Source: a virus. From it: a stretch of 64,000 nt of DNA. This document shows, piece after piece, positions 43,001 to 51,142 of this stretch. The position numbers were made by a program, and so were the translations under genes. Location: positions 1 through 64,000 of the IMG/VR virus record IMGVR_UViG_3300029319_000029, one strand, 5' to 3'. How positions within the stretch are numbered: the first letter of the stretch is position 1; every line of letters begins with the position of its first letter. A model generated the notes under the pieces. That model ran no database searches, was not told where the DNA came from, and worked only from the letters and a program-made list of their open reading frames with translations.

Positions 43001-43207
43001 CCACGAACTAATTTCCTAGCCATAGATGAGGGTTGGGGCACAATGGATTCAGACAACTTAAACTCTGTGTATAATCTGTTTCAATATTTAAAATCACAAT
43101 TTCAATTCACATTAATCGTTTCACATATTGAATCAATGAGAGATGCTGTTGACTCTTTATTAGAGATTAAAAAAGAAAATGGTTATAGTAATATTAACTA
43201 TGTATAA
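40037..43207 (+). CDS. gp47-gp46: single-chain Mre11-Rad50 (gp47-gp46 fusion)
   Basis: 1056 aa. N-terminal Mre11/SbcD phosphoesterase: HISDIQIRN (22-24), YIGGDIAHSK (Asp59), AGNHDCN (93-97), LFHGTVDRA, LLGDIHKRQ. Then a Rad50/SbcC part: Walker A APNASGKSS (406-414), long coiled coils with a zinc hook CKYC (730-733), signature LSSGMERF (965-972) and Walker B FLAIDEGWG (Asp997-Glu998). In T4 and relatives gp47 and gp46 are separate proteins that resect DNA ends for recombination-dependent replication. Odd points: the fusion itself, and Gln24 where motif I normally has His (DxH). Start is TTG 40037, overlapping the primase stop. Confidence 0.9.
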   Translation: MIKKENLNVDFKELKYIHHISDIQIRNLKRHKEYEEVFERTYEEVRKNKDNAVAYIGGDIAHSKTEMSPELVDQLSRLFKNLSDICPTLIIAGNHDCNLNNRSRLDVLTPIVNNLNHPNLYYLKDSGIYTCADTKFVVWDCWSDESDFITSDKVDGDTKVVLFHGTVDRAQTDLGFRLPSDVHIDKFKGYDLGLLGDIHKRQFLNDEETIAYCGSLVQQNHGEGLSHGYLLWDVPKRKSKYIEIPNDYGYYTIDIDNGELPEIKDMPKKARLRVRVSNTNGTELKKCLSIVHKQYGIYDITVTRTDGLELNRGEVKEKIDVGDITNPNYQYELIENFLKRNSYVDDETLLKIKKINDDLNLSMPEEDISRNVDWVIKKFEFENMFSYGDKNIVDFTKIMGINGLFAPNASGKSSLLDALSFCLFDTSSRAPKAENVLNNKKNNFWCKLNFEINDINYYIERRGKKSRNGHVKVNVDFWMVDEVGEKVSLNGDQRRTTNFNIKKVIGSYEDFILTTLSLQNNSTVFIDKTQKERKELLAQFMGIGIFDKLYTMANQDISDISAILKDFKKTDYDKQLSDTQKEIEQISKTYKSLIKERDNHLGEEKQLNKDILDLTKKLKPLDDSITNIDELEKTKNEFSKLLSENKSGMDSIVSDAIQTKSKKADIESEIEIHLENKVEEKFQQLKKYELENETLNNDIEKLKIDVSHKKDKKKLIDLISHFKENHDVNCKYCAENEVLSSTKQTEELIEKDAILARSYIEKRKQLDTKLDELKKIKSQKNDYDDLLTELKNITDVQNNLVSQQTLLIEKNKNYETQINVIDEKIQKYYEQENDIKYNKEIENDISDLKETIDSLSSLVQQFQNKVNDTNGRIKILETEKNNIMDTIVKVEEYESKYQAYKYYLDAVKRDGVPYELIMKALPTIEGEVNNILSQLVDFGIVLQMDGKNINCLIVYDDDNIWPLELSSGMERFISSLAIRVGLINVSNLPRTNFLAIDEGWGTMDSDNLNSVYNLFQYLKSQFQFTLIVSHIESMRDAVDSLLEIKKENGYSNINYV

Positions 43208-43403
43208 CCCTTTTTCCAACGGGCATTCTAAACGTCCCTAACTTCTCAGGTTGTTTCTCAGTCTCCCTTTTTAATTTCAAAACATATTGATTCAGGACTG
43301 CGCTCATCGTTGTACTTTCCTCTTTAACATATTTCCTAAACCAGGCTATAAGTTCATCTTCTATAGTAAAAGAATATTTACCTTTCATACCGATATTATC
43401 CAT
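43194..43403 (-). CDS. ribbon-helix-helix-like regulator on the minus strand
   Basis: 69 aa. GKYSFTIEDELIAWFRKYVK and TTMSAVLNQYVLKLKRE give a strand-helix-helix pattern typical of MetJ/Arc-type DNA binders. Start is ATG 43403 or 43388 (AAAGG lies between). TATAAATA lies upstream on this strand. The 3' end overlaps the Mre11-Rad50 gene end by 14 bases. A repressor acting on the late region is possible. Confidence 0.65.
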   Translation of the reverse strand: MDNIGMKGKYSFTIEDELIAWFRKYVKEESTTMSAVLNQYVLKLKRETEKQPEKLGTFRMPVGKRVIHS

Positions 43404-43412
43404 ACTTCGTTA

Positions 43413-43451
43413 ATATTTATAAGTATAAAATTTTAAAAAAAAATATTTATA
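43413..43451. promoter_or_regulatory. two ATATTTATA motifs in a divergent gap
   Basis: ATATTTATA at 43413-43421 and 43443-43451. The second lies 21 bases before the fibre ATG. The first reads as TATAAATAT on the minus strand, just before the ribbon-helix-helix gene. The gap 43404-43472 is otherwise only A and T tracts. Confidence 0.5.
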
Positions 43452-43472
43452 TTATATCAAATAGGATAACAT

Positions 43473-46400
43473 ATGCCCGTATTAAAACGTTTTTTAATTG
43501 ACCAAAGATTAAGAGATTTAGATGTTGCCGTTGAGGACACATCACCAACCTCTGATTATTTCGGTGTCTTTGATTTAGAAAGAGAGATACCGCAGGGGAG
43601 AAGTACGTTTCAGATATTAGGTTCTGATTTTATTAAAGATAACGTAGAGGTAAAAGTAGAGCTTATCAGTTCTTTAGGTCTCCCTATCTATACAGAGCCA
43701 ATATTCTACAAAAAAGATAATCCATCCAAACACATTATGATTGAGGTATATGAGGACACAGCGCCAGGTAGAGCAACACTTTATATAGCCGGACAATTGA
43801 ATCCAAATTTAATAGATGTACCAAGCGGATATGAGGATATTTACAATGTTCGTTGGCAAACAGATATTTTTATTAATCCAAATTTAGACAATACCCAACC
43901 CATTATATTTTATGGACAAACGCCAGAATCTCAACCATCAATGGAGGTATCTGAGATTACAAAAGGTTATGTTATAAAGACTGAAGCCACAAAGTCAATT
44001 GAAACAATAAGCGCTGAAGGGCAAGGTTCTGAGGCTGACCCACGTGGAGGTTCAACTGTAAGAAAATTTCCTGATGATATGGGTGAGGGTCACATAAGGG
44101 ATTTTCGAAAGTATGAGGATTCAGGCCCATTCTCATCATTGTACAAATCTTATAGATTTGAGGGTGACCCAACTTCTTTTGCCTCCTCAAACTCACCAAC
44201 AGGAGATACTGGTTTTGCTAAGTATAATTCATACAGAAATACATTGGAGGGGACTGGCACAGGTACTGATGTAAGATTAGCTAAAAACCAAAAAAGAAAC
44301 AGGCCACGAAACACACAATCGGATGGTAATAAATACGTTTCAGATTTTTTAAAATTTGATTCAAATTTTAGTAAAAGAAAAGGATTTGGTGGAACCTCTA
44401 AAAATGAAGATAGAGGCCCTCAAAACAATGCAGAGGAAAACGATTCTACAAATTCACCACCATTTCAATTATTTAAAAGGTTAACAGGTAATTTTTCTTC
44501 ATCAGTTGTTGGTGGGACTTTGTTTGTGGACAATCCACAAGTATCCGAAGAAATAGAGGGTATTGATGGTCAGAACTTTACCTCTTCAAGCTTTACATCA
44601 TCAATCGTATCTATAATTAATACACAACAGATAAAGTTATCTAGACCATTTTCAATCAAAGAAGAGTCTAGCGGATTGTTGATACCTGTCCCATTCACTT
44701 GTGATGAATTCAAAATCGAAACTCCATCCACAGATACAGGCTCCGCTTCAACAACCTACTTCCGTTCTTTTGCGGATATCAATTTAAAAAATATGAGAAC
44801 TTTTTCAGGTGATATTTCTACAATAAAAGCCTATGGTCGAAGTCAGGGCTCAGCAGGTGATTATGAATTATTAACAGAAAAATTAGTTGAAGCGCCAGAA
44901 AAACTGATTGACCCATTTTCACCAAGCGGTTTTCAAAGAATAGGATATTTTACAGGACAACATACCGTCACAAATAACTATAGAGCCTTTCACGATACAG
45001 GTGATTATCAAACTGGTGGTGCTGGCTATCCATCATCTGCTTCAATAGGAGCAGTGGGGACTAACTCATTAGGATTTGTACAATATACATCATCATTTGA
45101 AAATCCCGCTACAATTGATACAATCTATATTTCTGGTTCGACCTCAAAATTCAATGAATCATTAAGAATTGAGACACTCAGCACCAAACCTATGAAGTTA
45201 GTTAAAAACGTTCAATATGTTTTGAGGGGTAGATTTTGGGGTAAAAAGACGCCTAAAATTGCATATGTCGAAACTGAAGACGGTGGTACGGCGAAACAAA
45301 ATATAGATGGTGGTAGAGCTAGATTAGAATTTTTTATAAGCAGTAGTAAATTACCACCTGAGACACCGATTCCTAAAGGAGGTAGTCCAAACAATCCGCA
45401 AGGAGTCTATGGTGAACCTTTAAAAGATATCTCAACCCGAGATCCAGGAGATTCAATTGTCTTGGAGGTTAATGAGAATAGAGGTTTTGAAAGCTTTGGA
45501 TTAATTGAACAAATGTTTGAACCATCATTTATTCCCGATACCGCTGATGCTGATGATTGTTCTTTACAAATTAGGGTCGATTCTGGCGAGTGGTATATTT
45601 CAGACTTATCAATACGCCCAGCAACAGAAACAGGCTTTAGTCCTGATGAATTTAGATTCATAGCCCCATTACCACCATTGGTAAAAAGGCCGGATATATT
45701 TGATTTTATGGTTGAATATTATGATATCAATAATAATCAATCTGCTGTGACATCTTTTAAGGATGACGTGTTTTTTGAGGGTCAAAATTTTACAATACAA
45801 GGAACTGATAATTTATTGACTGGCTCATTGTTTATGGGGCAAGTTGTAGATACAGGTATTGAGGCGGCTGGAGTAAACTCAGCTTACATTAGGTCGGTAG
45901 GGTACGCTGGATTTGAAAGTTCTAGCGTGAGTGGTATTGGTGGTTTCGCTATATTTAGTGGTTCTGTCTCAGCGTCATTTAAAACCACAGAAAGTTATGA
46001 TGGTGTTGGTTTAGAACTTCACGATGGAAGTAGTGGGTCATTTAGATTCAGAACTTTAACACCAGATGGTACATCCGAATTGGATATCAAAACAAATAAA
46101 TTCTTTTTTGGTAGAGAGGGTGTACAATTTATTAGTGGTTCCGATGATAAGATAGAGATAAGCTCTAGTAACTTTCATTTGGATAACGATGGTTCCGTCA
46201 CAATGCAGGGAACCATTACGGCGACCGCTGGTGGTACGATTGGTGGATTTACCATTGGTTCGGATAATTTAACAGCCACAAACTTCATACTAAATACTAC
46301 AAATAAATCATTAACTTTAGGAAGCAGTAATACGATATTCATCGCCGATGCAGATACAGGCATTCAATTAGGTAATGCTACTTTTGCTAGTGCACCATTT

Positions 46401-49004
46401 AGTGTTACCACCGCAGGTGTTCTTAAAGCTGAGTCAGGCACAATCGGAGGATTTACTTTAGGAAGTACAACACTAACTGGTGGTAAATTGATTTTAAACG
46501 CCACCGATGGCACTATAGAATCAACTGGATTTGCTAGTGACGTAGCGGGTAGTGGTTTTAGACTGACCGCACAAAATGGTGGATTTTTAGAGGTTGAAAA
46601 CGCAAGAATTAGAGGAACATTAAAAACAGCAGTATTTGAAAAAGAAACGGTCAACGCAGTCGGTGGACAATTATATGTCGCAAACTCAACCGTTCTAACA
46701 GGTTCAGCTGCAGCTCCAAATGGAATACATACAGCAGCACAAACTACAATGTCGGTCGAAAATGTTACTGGTTTTGTAGCGGACGAAATATTATCTTTGA
46801 AAAAAGTAAGTAATACTGGCTTCGCAACCGAGTATGTTAAAGTTGTAAGTGCATCACGAAGTGTACCATCAAGTGATACAAACTTATCTGGCTTACTATT
46901 TGTTACAAGAGGTTTTGGCGCAGGCACCACAGGTATCACAGGTTCATTAGGACAAACGCCTGGAAATGCACAATCATATAGTGGTTCTCAAGTGGTCGTA
47001 TCAACAGGTAAAACCAATACTGGTTATATTAGGTTAAATGCAAATCCAAACGATACTTTCACACCTTTCATTGATATTGTTGAGAGGACGGGTAGCGGTG
47101 TTTATGATGTTGATTTGAAAGCTAGATTGGGCGATTTGAGTGGATTAAGTCAAGAAAGACTGCAAGGAACAAGCCCATCAAACGCTGGTTTTGGATTGTA
47201 TTCACAAAATGTATTTTTAGAGGGAGGTATTGTAGCCAACACTGGTTCAATCGCCGGTATAAAAATGCAAAACAATAAATTGTTTATTGGAACTGGCAAT
47301 CACGGAAATTCTAATACCGCTTTTTTTGTTGATAACTCAGGTCAATTCAGTTTAAAGGACAAATTGGTATGGGATGGAACCGATTTAGCAATTGAGGGTT
47401 CGATAACAATAACAGGCGGCCCGACCGCGGCAGAGCTCACATCCCTCAAAACCGCTACAGGTTCTTTACAAAGTAATATTGATAGTGGGGTAGCGGATGC
47501 TAAATTAGCGGCCGCACAATCATCATCAGCCTCAGGCTCCATTGGTGTAAATGCTGCAACCACCGCTGAAGCAAATGCTAAGGCAGCGGCAGCGGCATCA
47601 TCATCAGCATCTGGTTCTATATTGTCCGCATCATTGGGAGCTAAAATAAATCCATTCGAAACCCAAGTTAAATTAACTAGCGCAGGGGTAGAGGTATTAA
47701 CAGATAGTGGAACCTCATTGTCTAATTTTGGAACCACTATGAGGATTGGACAGGTCAATGAATCACACATAGCAATTTCCTCAACTGGTTCAGATTTTTT
47801 TGATGCTGATGGTGCTAGCAAAAGAGTTCAAATACAAAATGATGGTAATGTTACAATAAATGCGCCTGACGGAAATTTTAGGGTTGTAGCAAATTCAGAT
47901 GGAGTCGTTGTTAGAAATACTTCAAACCATTTAACATTTCTAAACCAAGAAGGTTTACACGTTACCCAAAGTGGTGTGGGAGTCGCAAACTTTGGTGCTA
48001 CAAGCACAGTCGGTAGGCGTGATAAATCACATACGGCTATTTCATCAACTGGCTCAGATTTTTATGATGGTGATGGTTCTACCAAAAGAGTTCAAATACT
48101 AAATGATGGTAATTTTTTAGTTAACGATAGTAGTGGGAACAACAGAGTTATAGCAAATTCAAGCGGAGTAAAAACTTTAAATGATTCAAACAACTTATCA
48201 TTTATAAGTTCAGCAGGTTTACACGTTACACAGAGTGGTGCTGGGGTCGCACAATTCGGTTCAACCACACGCATCGGTCAAACTTCGGGTGTAAACACAA
48301 ATATTTCGATAACTGGAGATTCCTTATCATTCAGAAGTGGTAGTGTGGATATCATAACAATTAGTGGTTCTGGTCAGATTGTCGGTGATGATATATTGAT
48401 TGAACGTTCAAGATTATTTGGATTTGGTGGTGATGGTGATATTGTTTTAAACGCGGGTGGAGGAACTTCTGCCGTTGGTAAACACCAACCACCAGATGGT
48501 ATAGCAGATTTAGGCCCACACCAATCCAGCACCAGATTTGATAATGCTGCTGGTGAGACTGTTTGTACGAGAAGCGGTAATACGTGGACTATGCAGGGAG
48601 ATTGGTATCCTTATTCATTGAATTTAGATGATGATAGTGGTGCTATGAGATTGGTGACAAATGGATTCAGATTATTCGTATATGATTTATTGACAATTGA
48701 TGGACAATCCATACTGTCCCACAACGGAGGGCAAGGAGAAAATGGTGGGAGTTCGGATGCATCACTCCCAAACTTCGGAGAGGGTGGTGCTGGTGCGGCT
48801 GAAGGCACATTAGCAGGTGGTGCCACAGGTGGTGATGGTGGAGCTGGTGGTTCAGGGGTTGGACAAGGTGTTAAAGGTGGTGGTGGAGGCGGTGCCGGAG
48901 GTGGTGCCGGATTAATTTTAATATCGGCAAGAAGAATTAAAAACAGCGGAACCATACAGGCGACTGGTGGGCAAGGTGGTAATGGTGGTGCAGCTGGACT
49001 TTAA
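43473..49004 (+). CDS. 1843-aa tail fibre
   Basis: The longest gene. The N-terminus (VLKRFLIDQRLRDLDVAVED) is a probable attachment domain. After about residue 900 come GTIGGFTIGSDNLT and GTIGGFTLGSTTLT repeats typical of fibre shafts. Ala/Ser-rich coiled coils lie at about 1340-1400, two perfectly spaced 88-aa repeats at about 1419-1594, and a C-terminal Gly-rich segment (GGDGGAGGSGVGQG, LILISARRIKNSGTIQATGG). The beta-helical shaft and Gly-rich end suit a receptor-binding fibre. ATAGGATAA precedes the ATG. The host receptor is unknown. Confidence 0.8.
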   Translation: MPVLKRFLIDQRLRDLDVAVEDTSPTSDYFGVFDLEREIPQGRSTFQILGSDFIKDNVEVKVELISSLGLPIYTEPIFYKKDNPSKHIMIEVYEDTAPGRATLYIAGQLNPNLIDVPSGYEDIYNVRWQTDIFINPNLDNTQPIIFYGQTPESQPSMEVSEITKGYVIKTEATKSIETISAEGQGSEADPRGGSTVRKFPDDMGEGHIRDFRKYEDSGPFSSLYKSYRFEGDPTSFASSNSPTGDTGFAKYNSYRNTLEGTGTGTDVRLAKNQKRNRPRNTQSDGNKYVSDFLKFDSNFSKRKGFGGTSKNEDRGPQNNAEENDSTNSPPFQLFKRLTGNFSSSVVGGTLFVDNPQVSEEIEGIDGQNFTSSSFTSSIVSIINTQQIKLSRPFSIKEESSGLLIPVPFTCDEFKIETPSTDTGSASTTYFRSFADINLKNMRTFSGDISTIKAYGRSQGSAGDYELLTEKLVEAPEKLIDPFSPSGFQRIGYFTGQHTVTNNYRAFHDTGDYQTGGAGYPSSASIGAVGTNSLGFVQYTSSFENPATIDTIYISGSTSKFNESLRIETLSTKPMKLVKNVQYVLRGRFWGKKTPKIAYVETEDGGTAKQNIDGGRARLEFFISSSKLPPETPIPKGGSPNNPQGVYGEPLKDISTRDPGDSIVLEVNENRGFESFGLIEQMFEPSFIPDTADADDCSLQIRVDSGEWYISDLSIRPATETGFSPDEFRFIAPLPPLVKRPDIFDFMVEYYDINNNQSAVTSFKDDVFFEGQNFTIQGTDNLLTGSLFMGQVVDTGIEAAGVNSAYIRSVGYAGFESSSVSGIGGFAIFSGSVSASFKTTESYDGVGLELHDGSSGSFRFRTLTPDGTSELDIKTNKFFFGREGVQFISGSDDKIEISSSNFHLDNDGSVTMQGTITATAGGTIGGFTIGSDNLTATNFILNTTNKSLTLGSSNTIFIADADTGIQLGNATFASAPFSVTTAGVLKAESGTIGGFTLGSTTLTGGKLILNATDGTIESTGFASDVAGSGFRLTAQNGGFLEVENARIRGTLKTAVFEKETVNAVGGQLYVANSTVLTGSAAAPNGIHTAAQTTMSVENVTGFVADEILSLKKVSNTGFATEYVKVVSASRSVPSSDTNLSGLLFVTRGFGAGTTGITGSLGQTPGNAQSYSGSQVVVSTGKTNTGYIRLNANPNDTFTPFIDIVERTGSGVYDVDLKARLGDLSGLSQERLQGTSPSNAGFGLYSQNVFLEGGIVANTGSIAGIKMQNNKLFIGTGNHGNSNTAFFVDNSGQFSLKDKLVWDGTDLAIEGSITITGGPTAAELTSLKTATGSLQSNIDSGVADAKLAAAQSSSASGSIGVNAATTAEANAKAAAAASSSASGSILSASLGAKINPFETQVKLTSAGVEVLTDSGTSLSNFGTTMRIGQVNESHIAISSTGSDFFDADGASKRVQIQNDGNVTINAPDGNFRVVANSDGVVVRNTSNHLTFLNQEGLHVTQSGVGVANFGATSTVGRRDKSHTAISSTGSDFYDGDGSTKRVQILNDGNFLVNDSSGNNRVIANSSGVKTLNDSNNLSFISSAGLHVTQSGAGVAQFGSTTRIGQTSGVNTNISITGDSLSFRSGSVDIITISGSGQIVGDDILIERSRLFGFGGDGDIVLNAGGGTSAVGKHQPPDGIADLGPHQSSTRFDNAAGETVCTRSGNTWTMQGDWYPYSLNLDDDSGAMRLVTNGFRLFVYDLLTIDGQSILSHNGGQGENGGSSDASLPNFGEGGAGAAEGTLAGGATGGDGGAGGSGVGQGVKGGGGGGAGGGAGLILISARRIKNSGTIQATGGQGGNGGAAGL
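47727..48254 (+). repeat. tandem 264-bp repeats inside the fibre gene
   Basis: Two units (47727-47990 and 47991-48254) of exactly 88 codons and the start of a third (from 48255). Each begins F-G-x-T-x-x-x-G, continues with HTAISSTGSDFYDGDGSTKR or close variants, and ends HVTQSGxGVAxFG. Unit divergence shows the duplication is not recent. Confidence 0.85.
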
Positions 49005-49022
49005 AAAAAATAGGAGAACAAA

Positions 49023-49559
49023 ATGTCTACAGGTGGTGAATTAGGCGCCGCGGGTGGTAGAGGTAGTACCACATTTGCGGCTACAAGAATTGATGTGCTT
49101 GACCCTCATGTTCTTATTATGATGAGGGATGTGATGGGTGATATCGACTCCGCTCCTCGACTCAAACCTAACGGAGGCGCTGGTGGAGGAGGAGGTGGTG
49201 GAGGTGGTGCCACCGATGGCGGTACAGGTACTGCCGGTACGGCTGGTGAAACACCATCGGCTCGGACGAGTGTCATAGTCCCTATGCCAGCAACCAAAGG
49301 AGCAGGTGGTAGTGGAGGTGATGGTGGTGCCGATGGTGGGCCCGGAACTAGCGGTGGTGGTGGCGGCGCCGGCGCTGGTGGTTCAGGAGGTGTGGTTGTC
49401 ATAATAACCCAATCGAATGATACCGATGTTGGTTTTGGAACTTCTAAAATAACTGTGGCTGCAGGTGAGGGTGGACAAGTCGGAGGAAGTGCTTCAGGTC
49501 AAAACGGAGAGACTGGACAAGATGGGCCAGATGGTAAGGTAGTTTATATTAGGGTATAA
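49023..49559 (+). CDS. glycine-rich fibre-tip-like adhesin
   Basis: 178 aa, very rich in Gly. Blocks such as GGAGGGGGGGGGATDGG and GTSGGGGGAGAGGSGG alternate with strands (VVVIITQSND, SKITVAAGEGG). This resembles the distal adhesins (gp38 type) of T-even phages, where Gly-rich motifs form polyglycine helices that bind the receptor. TAGGAG precedes the ATG. It echoes the Gly-rich end of the fibre 18 bases upstream. Confidence 0.65.
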   Translation: MSTGGELGAAGGRGSTTFAATRIDVLDPHVLIMMRDVMGDIDSAPRLKPNGGAGGGGGGGGGATDGGTGTAGTAGETPSARTSVIVPMPATKGAGGSGGDGGADGGPGTSGGGGGAGAGGSGGVVVIITQSNDTDVGFGTSKITVAAGEGGQVGGSASGQNGETGQDGPDGKVVYIRV

Positions 49560-49570
49560 ATAAATTTATT

Positions 49571-49599
49571 TTGACAAAGTTACAATATATTTATAAATA
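49571..49599 (+). promoter_or_regulatory. late promoter candidate with TATAAATA
   Basis: ATATTTATA at 49587-49595 overlaps a perfect TATAAATA (49592-49599), the T4 late -10 sequence, with a TTGACA at 49571-49576 upstream (spacing 15, short). It lies 18 bases before the oxygenase ATG. Confidence 0.5.
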
Positions 49600-49617
49600 G
49601 TTATAGAAAGGTTCAAT

Positions 49618-50286
49618 ATGATAGATAAAAAAATGGAACTTACAGAATCAAAGGAAGCGCAGAGTTATATTCAAAAAAGAAGTAATGATTTTGAAATAAT
49701 AACAAATAACGATAAAATACCTTATTTATTGGCTAAAAACTATTTTACCAAAAAGGAAATGGATTTAATTTTATCTGAGTTGAGATTTCTGACTCCTAAG
49801 ATGACGTTTCAAGATGGTAAAAATCTACCAACCAAAGATTATAAAAAAAATACACAAATAGGATTGGATGATTTATATACTGATAGAACCACATCAAATA
49901 TATTATCTTTGATGAATAAAATTTATGGTGACGTTGAGTTGTTAAAAAAACTCAATGATTTACATTGGTTTTATACTACTTGGAGATATACAAACTTAGA
50001 TAACACTTTTGTAGCTTATTATGAGAATACCGATTATTATAAAGCTCATAGGGATATAGCCGTTATATCAATTATGTATTGGATATGGGAGGAGCCAAAA
50101 TCTTTTACAGGTGGTGATATCTATTTATCAGATTACGATATTGATATACCTTTGGAAAGAAATCAACTTCTTATAATTCCATCCTCAACCAATCATGCCG
50201 TTCAACCAATTAAAATGAATGATGATATAAAAAAATTATCAGGTATGGGAAGATATTGTATAGCTAGGTTTTTAAAACTCCAATAA
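49618..50286 (+). CDS. 2-oxoglutarate/Fe(II) oxygenase
   Basis: 222 aa. YYKAHRDIAVISIMYWIWEE gives the HxD iron motif (His144, Asp146). IPSSTNHAVQPI gives His193, and GRYCIARFL gives the 2OG-binding Arg212. The FTGGDIYLSDYD strand is typical of prolyl-4-hydroxylase-like phage enzymes. It hydroxylates a protein or base; the target is unknown. It has its own promoter-like motif and AAGG site, directly behind the Gly-rich adhesin. Confidence 0.88.
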   Translation: MIDKKMELTESKEAQSYIQKRSNDFEIITNNDKIPYLLAKNYFTKKEMDLILSELRFLTPKMTFQDGKNLPTKDYKKNTQIGLDDLYTDRTTSNILSLMNKIYGDVELLKKLNDLHWFYTTWRYTNLDNTFVAYYENTDYYKAHRDIAVISIMYWIWEEPKSFTGGDIYLSDYDIDIPLERNQLLIIPSSTNHAVQPIKMNDDIKKLSGMGRYCIARFLKLQ

Positions 50287-50321
50287 TCTTTATCATATTT
50301 TATATATAATTTCTGATTTAT

Positions 50322-50330
50322 ATATTTATT
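50322..50330 (+). promoter_or_regulatory. ATATTTATT motif
   Basis: ATATTTATT, 34 bases before the ATG at 50365, in an A+T-rich gap; AAAGGAG lies eight bases before that ATG. Confidence 0.4.
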
Positions 50331-50364
50331 GTTGTATAACTACATTCATTAAAGGAGTTAAATA

Positions 50365-50676
50365 ATGGCAGGTGATTGTTATTCAGCCAACGGTAGACAA
50401 ATTATTGGTATGGACGATTCCGCTAGATTAGTTCACGGTGTTGGTATTCTACCGAGAGATGGAAAACCTTTCGGTCATTGTTGGGTAGAATATAAAGGTA
50501 TTTGTATCGATAAAAGTAATGGTAAAAATTTTAAGATACCAAAAAAGAAATACTATGAACTGCTCAAAGCACCTGTAAAGGGATATAAACTTTATAAATA
50601 CACTCCTGAACAAGTAGGTATAAAAGTATTGAAATTTGAACATTGGGGTCCTTGGGATTATAAACCACCGAGATAA
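50365..50676 (+). CDS. small protein of unknown function found in many phages
   Basis: 103 aa. MAGDCYSANGR, LVHGVGILPRDGKPFGHCWVE, ICIDKSNGKNFKIPKKKYYE and HWGPWD form a pattern that I have seen in uncharacterised phage proteins. Cys5, His and Cys (GHCWVE) could form a Cys-His catalytic pair, but this is speculation. A strong AAAGGAG site is present. Confidence 0.6.
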   Translation: MAGDCYSANGRQIIGMDDSARLVHGVGILPRDGKPFGHCWVEYKGICIDKSNGKNFKIPKKKYYELLKAPVKGYKLYKYTPEQVGIKVLKFEHWGPWDYKPPR

Positions 50677-50679
50677 ATT

Positions 50680-51141
50680 ATGAAAACATTCCACGTAGAT
50701 GAACCGAGAGAAATCGGTAAGAAAAAAGAAAGATTATCATCAAGAGAAAAAATGATGGTAAAAAAAGATATGAGTGAAAGACTTAATATCACAACAGAAC
50801 AAGCCACTAAAATATTAGATAACTTTTGTATATTTTGTCATACACCTGTAAATGAAGATTTGAGAAAATGGTTTGGTAAAGGCGGTCAAGGCGGTGCTGG
50901 TGGAGGAGGCTGGGATAGATATTCCTCAACTGGCAAAAGATTGGGTAAATGTGGTGGTGGTAAAGAGGGAGATGCTTACGCGGCATGTTTATCAAAATCA
51001 AAAGCTAAGAAACTTGGTAGAAAAGGCATAGCGGCATTCGTAAAACGTAAAAGAGCAGCACAGAAAAAAGGGGGTGACCCAAAGAAAGGTGGTGAGAGAC
51101 GTAAAGGTCAAAAGACCATAAAGGTAAAAACTGGAACATAG
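50680..51141 (+). CDS. basic Cys-containing phage protein
   Basis: 153 aa. A Gly-rich KWFGKGGQGGAGGGGWDRY, then GKCGGGKEGDAYAACL and a very basic end (KAKKLGRKGIAAFVKRKRAA). The W...G.CG...AC pattern resembles the DUF5872-type module of phages and giant viruses. It could coat DNA or be packaged. Upstream ribosome site is weak. Confidence 0.55.
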   Translation: MKTFHVDEPREIGKKKERLSSREKMMVKKDMSERLNITTEQATKILDNFCIFCHTPVNEDLRKWFGKGGQGGAGGGGWDRYSSTGKRLGKCGGGKEGDAYAACLSKSKAKKLGRKGIAAFVKRKRAAQKKGGDPKKGGERRKGQKTIKVKTGT

Positions 51142-51142
51142 T

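Noticed and set aside
46364-47821. Minus-strand frames of 191 and 159 aa inside the fibre gene
   Set aside because: Frame shadows of the repetitive Ser/Thr/Gly codons; no ribosome site or motif.
48960-49030. Frameshift splitting one adhesin into two genes
   Set aside because: The first frame ends in a clean stop and the second has its own TAGGAG site and ATG after 18 bases, so two genes are more likely.
48611-49402. Long minus-strand frames rich in proline
   Set aside because: They are mirror images of the glycine-rich codons of the fibre and adhesin genes (GGN read as NCC).
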